Positions 1 through 11,799 of a stretch of 64,000 nt of DNA are shown piece after piece; the stretch's first letter is position 1, and the number at the start of each line of letters is the position of its first letter. The translations under genes and the position numbers were made by a program. The stretch is from Artemisia argyi (taxonomy: Eukaryota; Streptophyta; Magnoliopsida; Asterales; Asteraceae), in the NCBI GenBank assembly GCA_030686995.1, contig CM060694.1, forward strand, positions 95,378,344-95,442,343, given 5' to 3'. Below the pieces are notes generated by a model, which saw only the letters and a list, made by a program, of their open reading frames with translations, made no database searches and was not told the origin of the DNA.

Positions 1-361
1 GAAAATCCTGAGAGTGGTATAACATGAAAATGACCTACTGATGATATGCAGACTATCTCCAGTCCGTATGCAGTGTTCTTAACACTAATGAAATGAATTC
101 GCACCTAACCCAATCCGGTTACGCGAATTTGAATATCCGTAAACTAAATTTACGATGAAATGTGTAATGCACGTGAATGATGAAATCTTTTCCCGCAATG
201 AATAGTGTTCCATGAATAGTAAAATTTTCTGAATGCTTCTCGGAATGTCAAACTGACACCAAAAATGATGAATAGTAAACTGATGAATAGTGTTTGATGA
301 ATAGTGTTTTTCCAAAGTTCGGGAAATGACCTGAAATGACTTGAAATGGTGAGTTGTGACA
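1..361 (-). repeat. Element C, terminal part of first LTR (cut by window start)
   Basis: This stretch is repeated at 6664-7024 without any difference I could find, so it is the end of one LTR of element C. It ends in TGTGACA at 361 and is followed by a purine-rich tract on the minus strand, so the element reads right to left and this is its 3' LTR. Five TGAATAGT octamers lie at 199, 213, 269, 284 and 298. The rest of the LTR is outside the window. Confidence 0.88.
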
Positions 362-3300
362 GTCTTCCCCTCTAAATGGAACTTCGTCCCGAAGTTCAGT
401 TTATGTTGGTCTCTGAGAATGTATTGATGAAAAGGTGATGATATTCGAGAATTCCAGCGAACTCTAACGATAGGAATTCGACTCTGTTTCAACTGTTTGA
501 CCACACGGTCCATGATTTCTGTTGGTTCTCTTACAAGGTCTGAGATTGTCATTTGGGTTGGATCCCTTCCAATGGAATCATGAGTGACTCATCTGAAAGT
601 CATTTCTGGGGATCTGAAAATGTGAAATATGTTCGTGTAATCCTGTTGTTCTCTGGCAATGTTCAAATCTGACGGCCACTAGGCCTACCCTGTCTGAAAT
701 ATAAATGGTCCAGTGTATATTGGTGTAACTTTCCAAGTTTTCTGAATGATAACATGCCTTTCCTAGGCAGAACTTTCTGCATAACTCTGCAGAACTTGAA
801 GTTTTAATGGTTTACGACTTATTGAACTTTTAACTGATTCTTGACTTGTAGAAAATTTCTGGTTATCTCATGAATGCCTACTGAACTAGTGAGTTGAGCT
901 TTTTCTGAGTTTGGCCCATCAATCGATGGTCTGTGCTTCTTAAGGTTTCAAATGTGGTACTGGTAATATATACTGCTGAATTCTGCCAGAACTCAAGTTT
1001 ATATGCTAGTTGGTCGATTCTAAAATGAATCTTAAATAGTCCAATATGCTAAAGGTTCAACCTTTCTTGTTATCCAATTTGTATCATGCCAATCCAAGGC
1101 ATTGCTTTTAACTTAGTTTGTTCTCCCACTTGAATCTGGATGGTTTGTAATTCAGGATACCCAATCCAAATGATATGTGTTATGTACCAATCTAACTTCT
1201 GCCAGTTTCTCGCTGTTAGTGTGATAACTATTGTTGTAGATGAATTTGATTTATGTTAAGTGCTTAGTCCAACCATTTATAGGGTCAATCACTCATACTC
1301 TGAGCATACCTTCCTATGTTTGAATTGTTCTCTCGCTTTGACCATCGTTCTGAGGGTGATAGGTGATGTTCACATCTAAATGGGTTTCTGAAGGAAATCC
1401 TGAAATGATTACCTGAGGTCCAAGTTGAAACGGTTTCCTTAGCAGGAAAAACTGAAATGGGTACAATAAACCTTTGTGACTAATTTCCTAACGTTCGGTC
1501 CTCCGAACTTGGCGTTATCTGAAAGGGATAGAATATAGGTAACAATTTGATTCCTTGTGTTTTGTTCCAACGGATGATAAGACATAAGTCCTTCTTTGTC
1601 TATTGGGTTTGGTCTCCACTACTGAAGTTCGTGATTAATTTGTGATGTCCTTCCTAATTCCTTCATCACATATTCCAAATATTCTTTATTGTCAAGTCAC
1701 AAATCCTAAATGCATAGGCGATGTTGTAGGGAAGTTGGTTCTGGAAATTTGTCTCGCGATTGTGAGTTTTGGTTGAAATCTTTTTCTGAATAAACGAACT
1801 TAGAAAAATGGAGCAAATGATTTACTAAGTAATATTTTTCCTGATGATTCAAAATTTCAGTAGTTATGAAGTAGAAAAATGTTTTCAAACATGTTGTGAT
1901 TAAGACTGCTTACCAAAGTTTGATGTTTATGTATATTTCTCATTGTACCATAGTGTTGCTAAAGATTGACCAAAAAGGATCGTACTTGTTCAAAATAGGA
2001 ATTTTCAGAAATCATTTTTTCCACAAGGTATTTGATTTATGTAAACGCATCAACTTTATTTAAAAGTGAAAACACTAACAAGGATAAAATGGTAGAATAG
2101 GAAATGTTCGCTTAAATGCATAGATGTCTAACACTTAGTTCCTGAAGTTAGATAATGTCTATTGATGGTTATCTGGCATAACTACAAGCATAGGTATTTA
2201 GACTAACTTAAGTCCTGAAATAGTTTATCGTTGTAATTGGCAAGACGAAGGTATCACTTGATGTTGTGTCGATGAATGTCTATTCTGTTTTCCCATGTTG
2301 ATGAGGAGATATGTTCTGGTTTGATCCCTTGCTTGGTATGAAGGTGAGGTTATCTGAAATTTCTAGACATAATGCCTTAGAGGAATCTACATTGATATTC
2401 TTGATTCAAACAATTGTCCTTTGTGAAAACTTACTGCAAGAAAGTTCATGTATGGATGAGGCCAGGCTTAAATGAAATGCTCTACAGTCTCAATTAGAAG
2501 CTTGGTGTATTTCTATTGTGTTGTCCTGCGGACATTTATATTGAGTTCAATCCTGTAGCTCAGTCTAGCTAGTACCCTTAAATGATAGAATTTGACAACT
2601 AAGTCAGAGATGGTGATTCAGATAGTCTCGTAGTATCTTAGGATTGTTGTTGAGTTATGAATTCTCTCACTATATACTTCTAGTCCCGGTTAGTAGTTCT
2701 GTAATCCTTTCGTTGCTTTTATTGTATAAAGGAATCCTGCATGTAATTGATATGGAAAGTCTCTTCTAGGAAAGTCAATGGGAAAATCCAACTTAATGGC
2801 TAAGTGAGTGACAGGTAGGGTAAGTATCCAGGGATAGTTCGGCAAAATGGATGTTTATGAAAGAGTTCCTTTGTTTACAAAACTTTTGGATGAAGATTGT
2901 TATCAACAATCCTTTGAAAAGGTAATTATTTCCTTCATGGCATAATCCTTCCTGAATTTTACATAGGTGATCAGGCTGTGTATAATTGAGGACTAATGAT
3001 GCGATGTTGGATTTTGTCAAAATATCATAACTTTCCTCAAAAGTTTTAGATGGTGTTCAACGCATTGTTATAAAAAATGGTGTCCTGATGTTTTCTTTCA
3101 AGTAACATGAAAATTGCTTCGCGTAATAATAGTAAATACTTGGTGTAATGACAGAAAATCAATTTATAGGATGGTAATAAAATAGCTTACTTCAGAAATT
3201 TTTCTGTAAAACGGTTTCCCCATATGATAGTAAAATAGCTTGAATGGTTTATTGGATACGTGGGTGAATCTTGTCGAATGGTAATAGTCTACTAATTCGT

Positions 3301-3995
3301 CAAAAACGAAATCAACCTAATTCCTGATGAGACAATGCTAAAATGTTGCAAAACGATTGAAGTCTGAGCAAATGGGAATGGAAAAGGAAATGACAATGAT
3401 GGTACTAATGAATGGAATACTACCCTCTTTCGCGCTACCTCGCGACATCCAAAAGGTAAAACTAAAGTACACACTGTGGGAAGGCCAATAGTGTAATAAG
3501 TAACTGATGGTGGTGATAGTACCTGAGTAGTAAGTGCCCTACTAATGATGGAAAGAAAACGCACTATCTTCCTTGCAATAAGCATCCTAATAAGTCCATT
3601 AAGATTAATTCTGAATACACTACCAAAAGGCATTCTATGTACGGGCTGAATGATAGGAAAACCCTGTTCCTATGGCAAATCAATAGTACTAATGGTGGTG
3701 TAAATGCAACTGGTGGTATAATGGTAGTGTAAAATGACAAGGCATCTTAAATGTCGGAATCCGATAAAAGGATGTCAGGGTGAGTATCTGAAGACATGTC
3801 ACTTGTGAACCAGGTCAATAAAATGATATTCATATACGGATATGAGTATAAATAACTCGCACAGGGTATGTATGAAACAACATGTATCATGATTATGCAC
3901 TTATGATGAAATGATGAGATGCTATGATGATGCGGTTATAGTCTAGGGTCCAAGATACATCCTAGTTCGCTATAACCTTAGCTCTGATGCCAATC
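362..3995 (-). mobile_element. Element C internal region (decayed chromovirus-like Ty3-gypsy)
   Basis: This is the 3.6-kb interior of an LTR retrotransposon read on the minus strand. At the right edge, next to the LTR, the minus strand shows TGGCATCAGAGC, one base from the usual initiator-tRNA-Met primer site TGGTATCAGAGC. At the left edge a purine tract AGAGGGGAAGA precedes the LTR. Only small ORFs remain. Recognisable pol remnants are an integrase stretch near 1311-1390 and the integrase C-terminus at about 400-552. The zone between about 1400 and 3990 gives no domain I can name; a 113-aa minus ORF at 3292-3633 is unrecognised. The element cannot encode its own machinery. Confidence 0.8.
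370..1390 (-). pseudogene. Degenerate pol 3' end: integrase core tail and C-terminal domain
   Basis: On the minus strand 1311-1390 translates to TYHPQNDGQSERTIQT, the HPQTDGQSER region of Ty3-gypsy integrases. Further on, around 1170-1300, a broken stretch reads like the following FxYNNSYH segment. At 437-552 the frame reads REPTEIMDRVVKQLKQSRIP, typical of the integrase C-terminal/chromodomain region of Tekay/Del chromoviruses, and near 380 it reads ELRDEVPFRG, the last residues of pol. Stops and frame changes separate these pieces. The family is known for integration by a chromodomain-bearing integrase; no function is possible here. Confidence 0.72.
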
Positions 3996-6900
3996 TGTCA
4001 CACCCCCAATTTACCTGACTTGCAGCGGAATGGAATACCTGGGGGTGTCTGTCATAGCACCACAGTTACAGTTACATTGAACGACCTAAAGTGTCGTTTG
4101 GAAAATACTGCATTTGATCATTGAAATAATTCAGAGTTTACAAAATGAGGTCCCCAAAATGTGTTGCAAGTTTATGAAAACAAGTCCTACTAGATCAAAT
4201 GTTTACATAAGTGCATGAAATAATGATGAGACGCGTCGACTCCGCGACTCCATGAAGTCCAAATGCATGTCTCATGAGCTACCTTAATAACCTGAAATAC
4301 ATTGCTAAAACGTCAACACGAATGTTGGTGAATTCCATAGGTTTGTAAAATGTACTGATGTACGGCCACCACAAGTAAAATTGCAAGATAAAAATCTCAT
4401 GAAAATTGTACAATAGCCTTAAGCTCATGACACCGAAGCTATGACTGATGAAACTGTAAGCCCCTCCCGAATGTTCTGCCGAAACATTCAAATGTAAAAG
4501 ACATGACATGCATCCGCTTACTGTTGGTATCCACTACCACGGATGGAGGCGTCACCCTCGATAGATCTATCCACTCACTCTCGCTTAACGGTAAATTAAC
4601 GGTTCATGATGTTACAGGGGACTTTTTCACATGGCAAGGTAACTTAAGCTATGTACATGTTTGAATACTTGGGCTCGTACTAAAATGATTGGTGCAATGT
4701 ATTCCCCCCGTGGGATTTGAAAACAATCAAAAATGTTGAATTGAAAACGGGGCTATGAAAACTCACCTCAACTGATGAAACCGTGATGAAATGAAATGAA
4801 CACCAATGAACAATTTGCTGCCGCAACCCAATATGATGGTACCATGAACATGTAATGAACTGAAAGACAAGGCGCGCACACTAGCCGCAACCTAATGTAA
4901 ATGATGAATGGTCTACTTTAGATCATGAAATGATGTTATGAATGTCCATGCACATGTTTCCTATACCACTCTTCTCTTTGAAAAACACTTGTGTTATCAA
5001 AAATATATAATCCAAGAATTTGGAAAATATTGCTATTAGAAAATATAAATGACTAGTTATAATATATATACTTATATATATATAACGTAAGTTTCCATGT
5101 AAGCGTTGAAATACTCGGGTTGAAATCCTTGAATTGATGAAAACATACTCATAATAACTAATACTACGTTAGTTATAAAGCTCGGTACTTGATATTATGT
5201 TTAGCTTAAAAATGCACTTCGTAGTTTTTGCGCCAAATTATATTAAAAGCTGTCAATTATAAAAGAGTTTTAGCCGATATTCAAACGAGTATATCTTTGT
5301 CGTTACTTGTCCGTTTTACTTGTTCTTTATATCCACGGTTACGTCTTAGTATGTAGTAATATATTTTGGAAAGCTCGGCTCCTCCGGGTTACGTCTAAAG
5401 TCTCTTTTTGTACAATGAAAAACGTCCAACAGCAACTATTTTCAGAAAAATACTTTTCGTCAACAATCTTGCAAAAATCATAACTTCTTCGTTATAAGCT
5501 CTTTTTAATCCGTTCTTTCGCCTACGGATTCGTTTTTGAAAGTATTTTCTAAAAATTTTGCCAAAGTTTCCTTGGTGTTTACTGATTTTCCAGATTTTTA
5601 CAAAACGGGACAGCATGTCTAAAATAGGTTCCAAATCAAGTTTCCAAGGTTAAAAACTAATTTCTACCATCACCAAACCTCTTGTAATCACCACATGGCT
5701 AATCTAATCCTACCATACACCTTCTTAGGGTGCCATGGACTCCTAACCAAGTTATTAGAGCAAGGGGATTCATAACTAAAAAGTTAGGGTTTGTATGTTT
5801 CTTTTTAGCCAAAATAAAGTGTGGTATAGCTACTTGTACATGGTTTTTAGCATGATACTTATGAAATACATGTAAAAATAGGATGATCCATGAAAAAATA
5901 AAGATGAAAACTTACTTGACAAAATGAGATGATTATAGGATGATTATGCTTGATATTCTTGTGTTTTTGTTGCTTGATTCTTGATTAGGCTTGTAAAATG
6001 AACAAGTTTTGTGTTTTACTTTTTGAAAAACCATGGATGGATCATGTGTTTGGTTTTGGTCGTGGGTTTTGCAAGGGAGGAAGAGATGAGATAGGTTTGA
6101 TCTTAGCTAGAAAAGTATGTATTATGATTTTGTGATTTTGGTAAAGTGATGTTATTAGAAGTTTATTAGTAAAATACTTAGGAAGTTAATGCAATAGGTT
6201 AAAGGGGTGGTCTTGGGGCCGGTTTTCAAAGGGTAGGAGGGGGGTAGGGGTACTTGGTAGTTATTTAGGAATTTGGTGTAGCGTTACGTGTTATTACGTG
6301 TTATTCGTTAAAATCGGGTACCGGGTTTAATAGCAATAAACGTTCACAAAGTTAACCGGGATGAAATAATGTTGAAAACATATTAAAAATATGTTGGGTA
6401 CATTTACTGAGTGATCGGGTGATTAATGTTTAGTTTTAACGAAAACCGTCGTTATAGTCATACGCGTACGTTAAAAATAAAATAAATTTCCAAAATACTG
6501 GGTAACTGAATGTTATAACTTTTATGATGTTAAAATGGATATAAAAATATGTCGGGACCATTGTGGGAATATTTAGATATATTCGTCGTGTATAAACCGG
6601 GTGTTAACGTTTATTATAATTACGTATACGTAAAAACGTTAAATGTACTGAATATAGTAATTTGAAAATCCTGAGAGTGGTATAACATGAAAATGACCTA
6701 CTGATGATATGCAGACTATCTCCAGTCCGTATGCAGTGTTCTTAACACTAATGAAATGAATTCGCACCTAACCCAATCCGGTTACGCGAATTTGAATATC
6801 CGTAAACTAAATTTACGATGAAATGTGTAATGCACGTGAATGATGAAATCTTTTCCCGCAATGAATAGTGTTCCATGAATAGTAAAATTTTCTGAATGCT

Positions 6901-7024
6901 TCTCGGAATGTCAAACTGACACCAAAAATGATGAATAGTAAACTGATGAATAGTGTTTGATGAATAGTGTTTTTCCAAAGTTCGGGAAATGACCTGAAAT
7001 GACTTGAAATGGTGAGTTGTGACA
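3996..7024 (-). repeat. Element C, second LTR (5' LTR in element orientation), 3029 bp
   Basis: The LTR starts TGTCACACCCCC and ends TTGTGACA, so the ends are inverted TGTCACA/TGTGACA. Its last 361 bp match positions 1-361 without visible difference, a sign of recent insertion. TGAATAGT octamers recur near 6862-6968. The base following, AGAAG at 7025-7029, continues an A-type LTR (compare 23576), so C inserted inside that LTR. Small ORFs inside it (for example 76 aa at 4279-4509) look like chance. Confidence 0.9.
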
Positions 7025-8976
7025 AGAAGTCATGGAGTAAACGTTCGAGGAGCCAGGACACTTTAACTCGTAAATCCACAACTCGTCTCGACGGCTTACT
7101 CAATGAACTCCTCACATGAGGCTCCCTACTATTGTAGTATTCGATAACATATATATATATATATATAAGCTTTGATCTTTAATAGTTATATGGTCTTTAG
7201 CCGTGGCTTTGCCGTGACCTTGGTCATTGTTACCATGGTCTTGAGACTCAACCTTGGATTTAGCCATGGTTGTGGTCTTGGCTTTAGGTCATTAGACCTC
7301 TTGGTCTCATCTAAATATAATCATTATATAGTAACTTTGGTCTAAAAATGGGCTGTTAAGAATTTGAAGAAATTTATCACTCAGAAAGCATTTTCAGGTC
7401 TCGAGCTTCTTTGTTCCTGAACGAAAACGTCGTTCCGGACAACTTTCGTGTTTTAACTTTTTGATGAATCGGACCAGAAGTGGGACTTTCAAAATCATAA
7501 TTTGATCAGAATGCTATTTAGGCAGATTTGCCGTTTTGGTTTCGCTAACTTCAAATGGTCATAACTTTTGACTCGTGTACTCGTTTTGGGTGATTCAAAT
7601 TGCTATGTTTTCCTTGTTAAGTCCTCTTTAACAGTAAGTAAGTGTCAAATATCAAAGTTATACTATTGTGGTCGTGGTTTTTCATAAAAATCACTAATTT
7701 GCTTGTTTGCTTGTCATAAGTTAACATATGTATACCAACACTCGTTTTATCCATTTTTAAACATCATGAACACAATACAAAGACCATATATAGCATGAAA
7801 GAAACATAATAAGCATGAAATGATATTGAGCAAGAAAGTGTATAAGGGTTTGCTTACAACTTTTGGCTTTCTAAAGAAAGGAAGTCAAGTATAGAACTAG
7901 GACACTAAACCTAAGCTTGTAAACCCTTCACCATAACTCTTGTAACCCTTGCTAGCCTTGATATAACCCTTGTGAAAATCATTTAACTTCAGCCCTAGTA
8001 ACCTTGTGTAGCTCCTAATTCAACCATGGAATCACCAAACAAACTTAAGAACTAGGTAGAGAATACTAAGACCTTGAACTTTGGTATGTAATTTGTAACT
8101 TGAAGATCAAAGATGATGAAGCTATGGAATTATGTTGGGAAGTTTTAAATGGTGATGAAAAGAATGAAGAGATGAGTTTCCTTTTATAGTGCAAGTGAGG
8201 AGGTTAGCTAGTACTTACTTGTGGTTAAAATTGGAACACATGAAGTATAATGAACTAATGGTTAAAAACTAAACACATCTATGCATACTTGGTTGTTCTT
8301 AGACCACATACTTTCCTAGGCTTATTATCAAGCCACCAAGGCCACCATATACACGTTCATGGACAAGGGGAAGGGACTAGGTGGATGAATCTTGGCCTTA
8401 TATAAGTTACGTAGTGAGTTTTGGTCCCGTTAATCGCTAACCGTAAGTTGTTAAGTCACGAAACGTAAAACCGGGTATCCTAAAAATATGAAACTTATAA
8501 ATATGGTTAAACATGTCAATATAGTCCATAATAAAATATAAAATGAGTGGTAGGTTCTATCGGGTGCGAAAACCCTGCTAAAAACTGGAAACACGGGTCT
8601 AAAACGCGCAATTCGCGCAAAACGCTGAACTGAAAAACGTAAAATTCCGAAACTTTTGGAATTGTCCTAAAATGATAGAAAATCATATTTCTATTGTTTA
8701 TAATGTTTTATGGATATATCGGGATGCTGGAAGGACGTTTAAACCTAAAAGTAAATCTCGGACACGGCTTTGTGATTTTTGCAGAAATGATCCGACGAGC
8801 GTCAAACTCTCGGATTATCGTTAAAATAGTTTAACTTACGAGAATATGAAATAAAAATTTCTGAGATGAATAGTGAAAAGTGAATAGTAAAAAGTGAATA
8901 GTAAAATGTAAATAGTAAAAAGTGAATAGTGAATTTTTCGGGAATAAAAGTTAACCTGAAATTGCGAATTGTTACA
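7025..8976 (-). repeat. Element A' LTR remnant, interrupted by element C
   Basis: From AGAAGTCATGGAGTAAACG onward this matches the LTR of element A (compare 23576-25453) and ends with the same GCGAATTGTTACA at 8976. The left part of the LTR lies beyond element C, outside the window. It carries a minus-strand TATA motif at 8181-8190 and an array of TGAATAGT octamers at 8867, 8881, 8895 and 8923. It abuts copia pol at 8977, so A' inserted into that copia element; the left TSD copy is not visible. Confidence 0.85.
8181..8190 (-). promoter_or_regulatory. Putative LTR TATA box (A')
   Basis: The minus strand reads ACTATAAAAG about 790 bp inside the element's U3 end. Equivalent TATA motifs occur in the B LTRs (15011-15020, 20028-20037) and in A (24721-24731), so position and sequence are conserved. 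Confidence 0.5.
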
Positions 8977-11048
8977 GATAACAACATTGAAGGTTCAGAA
9001 GAATTTCTTGATGAAGATGAACCTACTCAAGATTCTGAGGATGATAAAGATCAAATCATTATGCCAATATGGGATTTTGTAGAAAATGATGATGTTTCAA
9101 AGAAGGAAGATCCACAACCTTCAACAATTATTGGAAAAGAAGGTGATGCAGAAGTTGTGAATTTGGAAACTCAAAACAAGGACATTCCCGAAAGCAGTGG
9201 TAATCCACTTCCCACTGCTACACCAGAAGTTTCCACTGACAGTCCAAATGTGGAAAATACTACTTCTTTTGCTCAGGAAACTATCATATCTGATGTGGAA
9301 ATCACAAATATGCCTCCTGCATATGATGTTTCACATGCTCCTCAAGCTTCAATTCACAAAATACATCCCCTTGATAATGTGATTGGTGAATTACAATCAG
9401 GAGTGAAGACCAGAAAACGAACAAAGATGGCCAATGATCATGGATTCATTAGTGAAGTTTATGAGTCCAAGAAACATACAAAGAGGAATTAATGCTTGTT
9501 TTTCTGTTTTCTATCACAAGAGGAACCTAAGAATGTGCAAGAAGCACTACAACAATCAAGCTGGGGGGAGGCTATGCAAGAGGAATTGCTCCAATTCAAG
9601 CTTCAAAAGGTTTGGGTTCTTTGTGATCTACCTGATGGTATGAAGGTTATTGGTACTAAATGGGTCTTCAGAAATAAAAAGGATGAAAGACGCATTGTTA
9701 TCAGGAATAAAGCTAGACTAGTTGCTCAAGGATACACCCAAGAAGAGGGCATTAACTATGAAGAAGTTTTTGCTCCAGTTGCAAGGATTGAGGCTATTAG
9801 ATTGTTCCTGGCATATGCATCTTTTATGGGCTTCACTGTATATCAAATGGATGTCAAGAGTGCTTTCCTTTATGGAAAGATTGATGAGGAGGTCTATGTC
9901 TCACAACCTCCAGGCTTTGAAGATCCTGAACATCCTAATAAAGTCTATAGAGTAGTCAAGGTTCTTTATGGCTTACATCAAGCTCCAAGAAAATGGTATG
10001 AAACCCTTGCTGCTTATCTATTGAATAATGGGTTTCATAGAGGGAAGATTGATCAGACTTTGTTCATCAAGAAAGACAAAAATGATATTCTGTTGGTTCA
10101 AGTTTATGTTGATGATATTATTTTTGGCTCCACAAAGCCAGAGATGTGCAAAGAATTTGAGAAGCTGATGAAGGATGAGTTTCAACTGAGTTCTATTGGG
10201 GAACTCACTTTCTTTTTGGGACTTCAAGTACAACAAAGACAAGCTGGAATCTTTATCAGTCAAGACAAATATGTGGCTAAAATTATCAAAAAGTTCCACT
10301 TTACTGATGCCAAGCCTTCAAGCATTCCTACTGATAAGACTACACATCTTCTCTTGAAGGATGATAGTGGAGAAGAAGTTGATGTTCACACTTATAGATC
10401 AATGATTGGTTCTTTGATGTATCTTACATCATCTAGACCAGACATTATGTTTGTTGTGTGTGCTTGTGCAGGGTATCAAGTCACTCCAAAGACATCACAC
10501 TTGGCTGCAGTGGAAAAGATTTTCAGATACTTGAAGACATATCCTAATCTAGGATTGTGGTATCCAAGAGAATCTCCAATAGAATTGGTTTTCTACTCAG
10601 ATAGTGACTATGCTGGTGCAAGTTTGCATAGAATGTCAACCACAAGGGGATGTCAATTTCTTGGATATAGATTGGTGTCATGGCAGTGTAAGAAACAGAC
10701 TATGGTGGCTACTTCAACCACTGAGGCAGAATATCTTGCTGCTGCAAGCTATTGTGCTCAGGTCTTATGGCTTCAAAATCAACTTTTGGACTATGGGTAC
10801 AATTTCATGAACACCATCATTTTTATTGACATAGCAGTACCATATGCATAATTAAAAATCCTATTCAACACACTAAAACTAAAAATATTGAAATTAGACA
10901 TCACTTTATAAGAGATTGTTATGAGAAAAAGCTTATTCAAGTTGTCAAAATTCATACTTATGACAACTATGCTGATTTATTAACAAAAGGACTTGATGTA
11001 GGTAGATTTCAGTACTTGGTAACAGGTATTGGAATGCTTAACCCATAA
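8977..11048 (+). pseudogene. Ty1-copia pol: integrase-RT linker, reverse transcriptase, RNase H
   Basis: This is the 3' two-thirds of a copia polyprotein, which would copy element RNA into DNA. An acidic linker runs 8977-9492. After a frame change near 9490, the main frame 9496-10851 carries the RT with its GTKWVFRNK start, the [10 protein letters not shown] segment, the catalytic YVDD at residues 204-207, then RNase H with YSDSDYAG and TEAEY. Near 10830 the frame shifts again and the RNase H tail continues to LNP and a stop at 11046-11048. An ATG-initiated frame beginning at 8929 starts inside the neighbouring LTR, so it is artificial. Gag, protease and the integrase core are missing, cut off by element A'. 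At least two frameshifts make it non-functional. Confidence 0.9.
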
Positions 11049-11331
11049 AATTTTGATGTCTAATAACTTTTTGTGTTTAGGGGAGATTATTGGTACTTAA
11101 TTTGTCATGTATATTTGTATATGTTTGTCCACTAACTTTAATGCAGCGGATAAAGACAACTGTGGAAATGTATATCAAACAGTGGAAATATTTGCTCTCA
11201 CAGTGGAAACAAGAAAAATACAAGTAACTTTATTCATCAAAGAAACCATTCAAAAGTTACATTCCATAGCAAGAGAGTACAACAAACAAACATCAAAGAC
11301 ATAGATCTTAACACCCTACACCCTACACCAG
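11049..11331 (+). other. Copia post-pol spacer with repeated CAGTGGAAA
   Basis: After the pol stop comes TTTAGGGGAGATTATTGG, which resembles a polypurine tract, but no LTR start could be proved. CAGTGGAAA or CTGTGGAAA occurs three times at 11159-11209. No convincing coding potential; a 65-aa plus ORF at 11107-11304 is unrecognised. Confidence 0.4.
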
Positions 11332-11718
11332 CTACTCCATTGGCTTCTTGCCCTTCCCCTGGTAGTCATGCTTTGCCTTCTGAGCACTCTTCCTCTTGTT
11401 ATCAAAGGTTGATTGCTTCCTTGGGCAAGAAAGACCTAGCACTTGTTTTGGAGGCTTTTGGAGTCTTGCAGGCTTTTCTGGTGTAGGCCATTTCATATTT
11501 ACCAATGCTGATTCAAGGGCTGTTGTCAGTGCCTGTGGTAGCTCCTTGGAAAGGGTGTATGGCTCATCATCATCAGAAGAAGAACTTGAGTAGAACTCAA
11601 GAGATGGAGGAAAATAATCACCCCAGCCTGAAGATTCCTGTTCAGAGTCAGAATAATAGCTTATCTCTTCATCCGAAGAATCATCTGAAGAGATGTAGAT
11701 CAGTGGAAAATGGCTCAT
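11332..11718 (-). CDS. Small antisense ORF in copia post-pol region, acidic Ser-rich protein (128 aa)
   Basis: I do not recognise this protein. The open frame extends upstream to 11778 but has no ATG there; the first ATG is at 11718, giving 128 residues. The N-terminal half is dominated by Ser, Asp and Glu (runs such as SSDDSSDEE and SSSSSDDDE). The C-terminal 40 residues are basic, with RKQSTFDNKRKS and KGKGKKP-like patches that could be a nuclear signal. No transmembrane segment. A TATA motif lies about 65-70 bp upstream of the ATG on the same strand. It faces away from the plus-strand accessory gene beginning at 12667. Antisense ORFs in the 3' part of plant retrotransposons are known from other lineages; equivalence is inference. 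It is uninterrupted, unlike the pol beside it. Confidence 0.55.
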   Translation of the reverse strand: MSHFPLIYISSDDSSDEEISYYSDSEQESSGWGDYFPPSLEFYSSSSSDDDEPYTLSKELPQALTTALESALVNMKWPTPEKPARLQKPPKQVLGLSCPRKQSTFDNKRKSAQKAKHDYQGKGKKPME

Positions 11719-11780
11719 GATGATTTTTGGGTTTGTGATGTTAATGAAAAGTTTTGGTGAAGATTTGTGTTGATTCAAGC

Positions 11781-11790
11781 CCTTTTTATA
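11781..11790 (-). promoter_or_regulatory. TATA box of antisense ORF
   Basis: The minus strand reads TATAAAAAGG, with the first in-frame ATG about 65 bp downstream at 11718. The spacing suits a plant core promoter with a short leader. Confidence 0.5.
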
Positions 11791-11799
11791 GGCAAAGTC

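Noticed and set aside
3292..3633. 113-aa minus ORF in element C
   Set aside because: Hydrophobic, no recognisable motif, in a decayed interior; probably chance.
8929..9000. Open frame running from the A' LTR into the copia linker, as if a fusion gene began at 8929
   Set aside because: The first part is LTR sequence identical in kind to A and B ends; the join at 8976/8977 is an insertion boundary.
11396..11720. Plus-strand ORFs opposite the antisense gene
   Set aside because: Shadows of the minus-strand frame with no recognisable composition or promoter.
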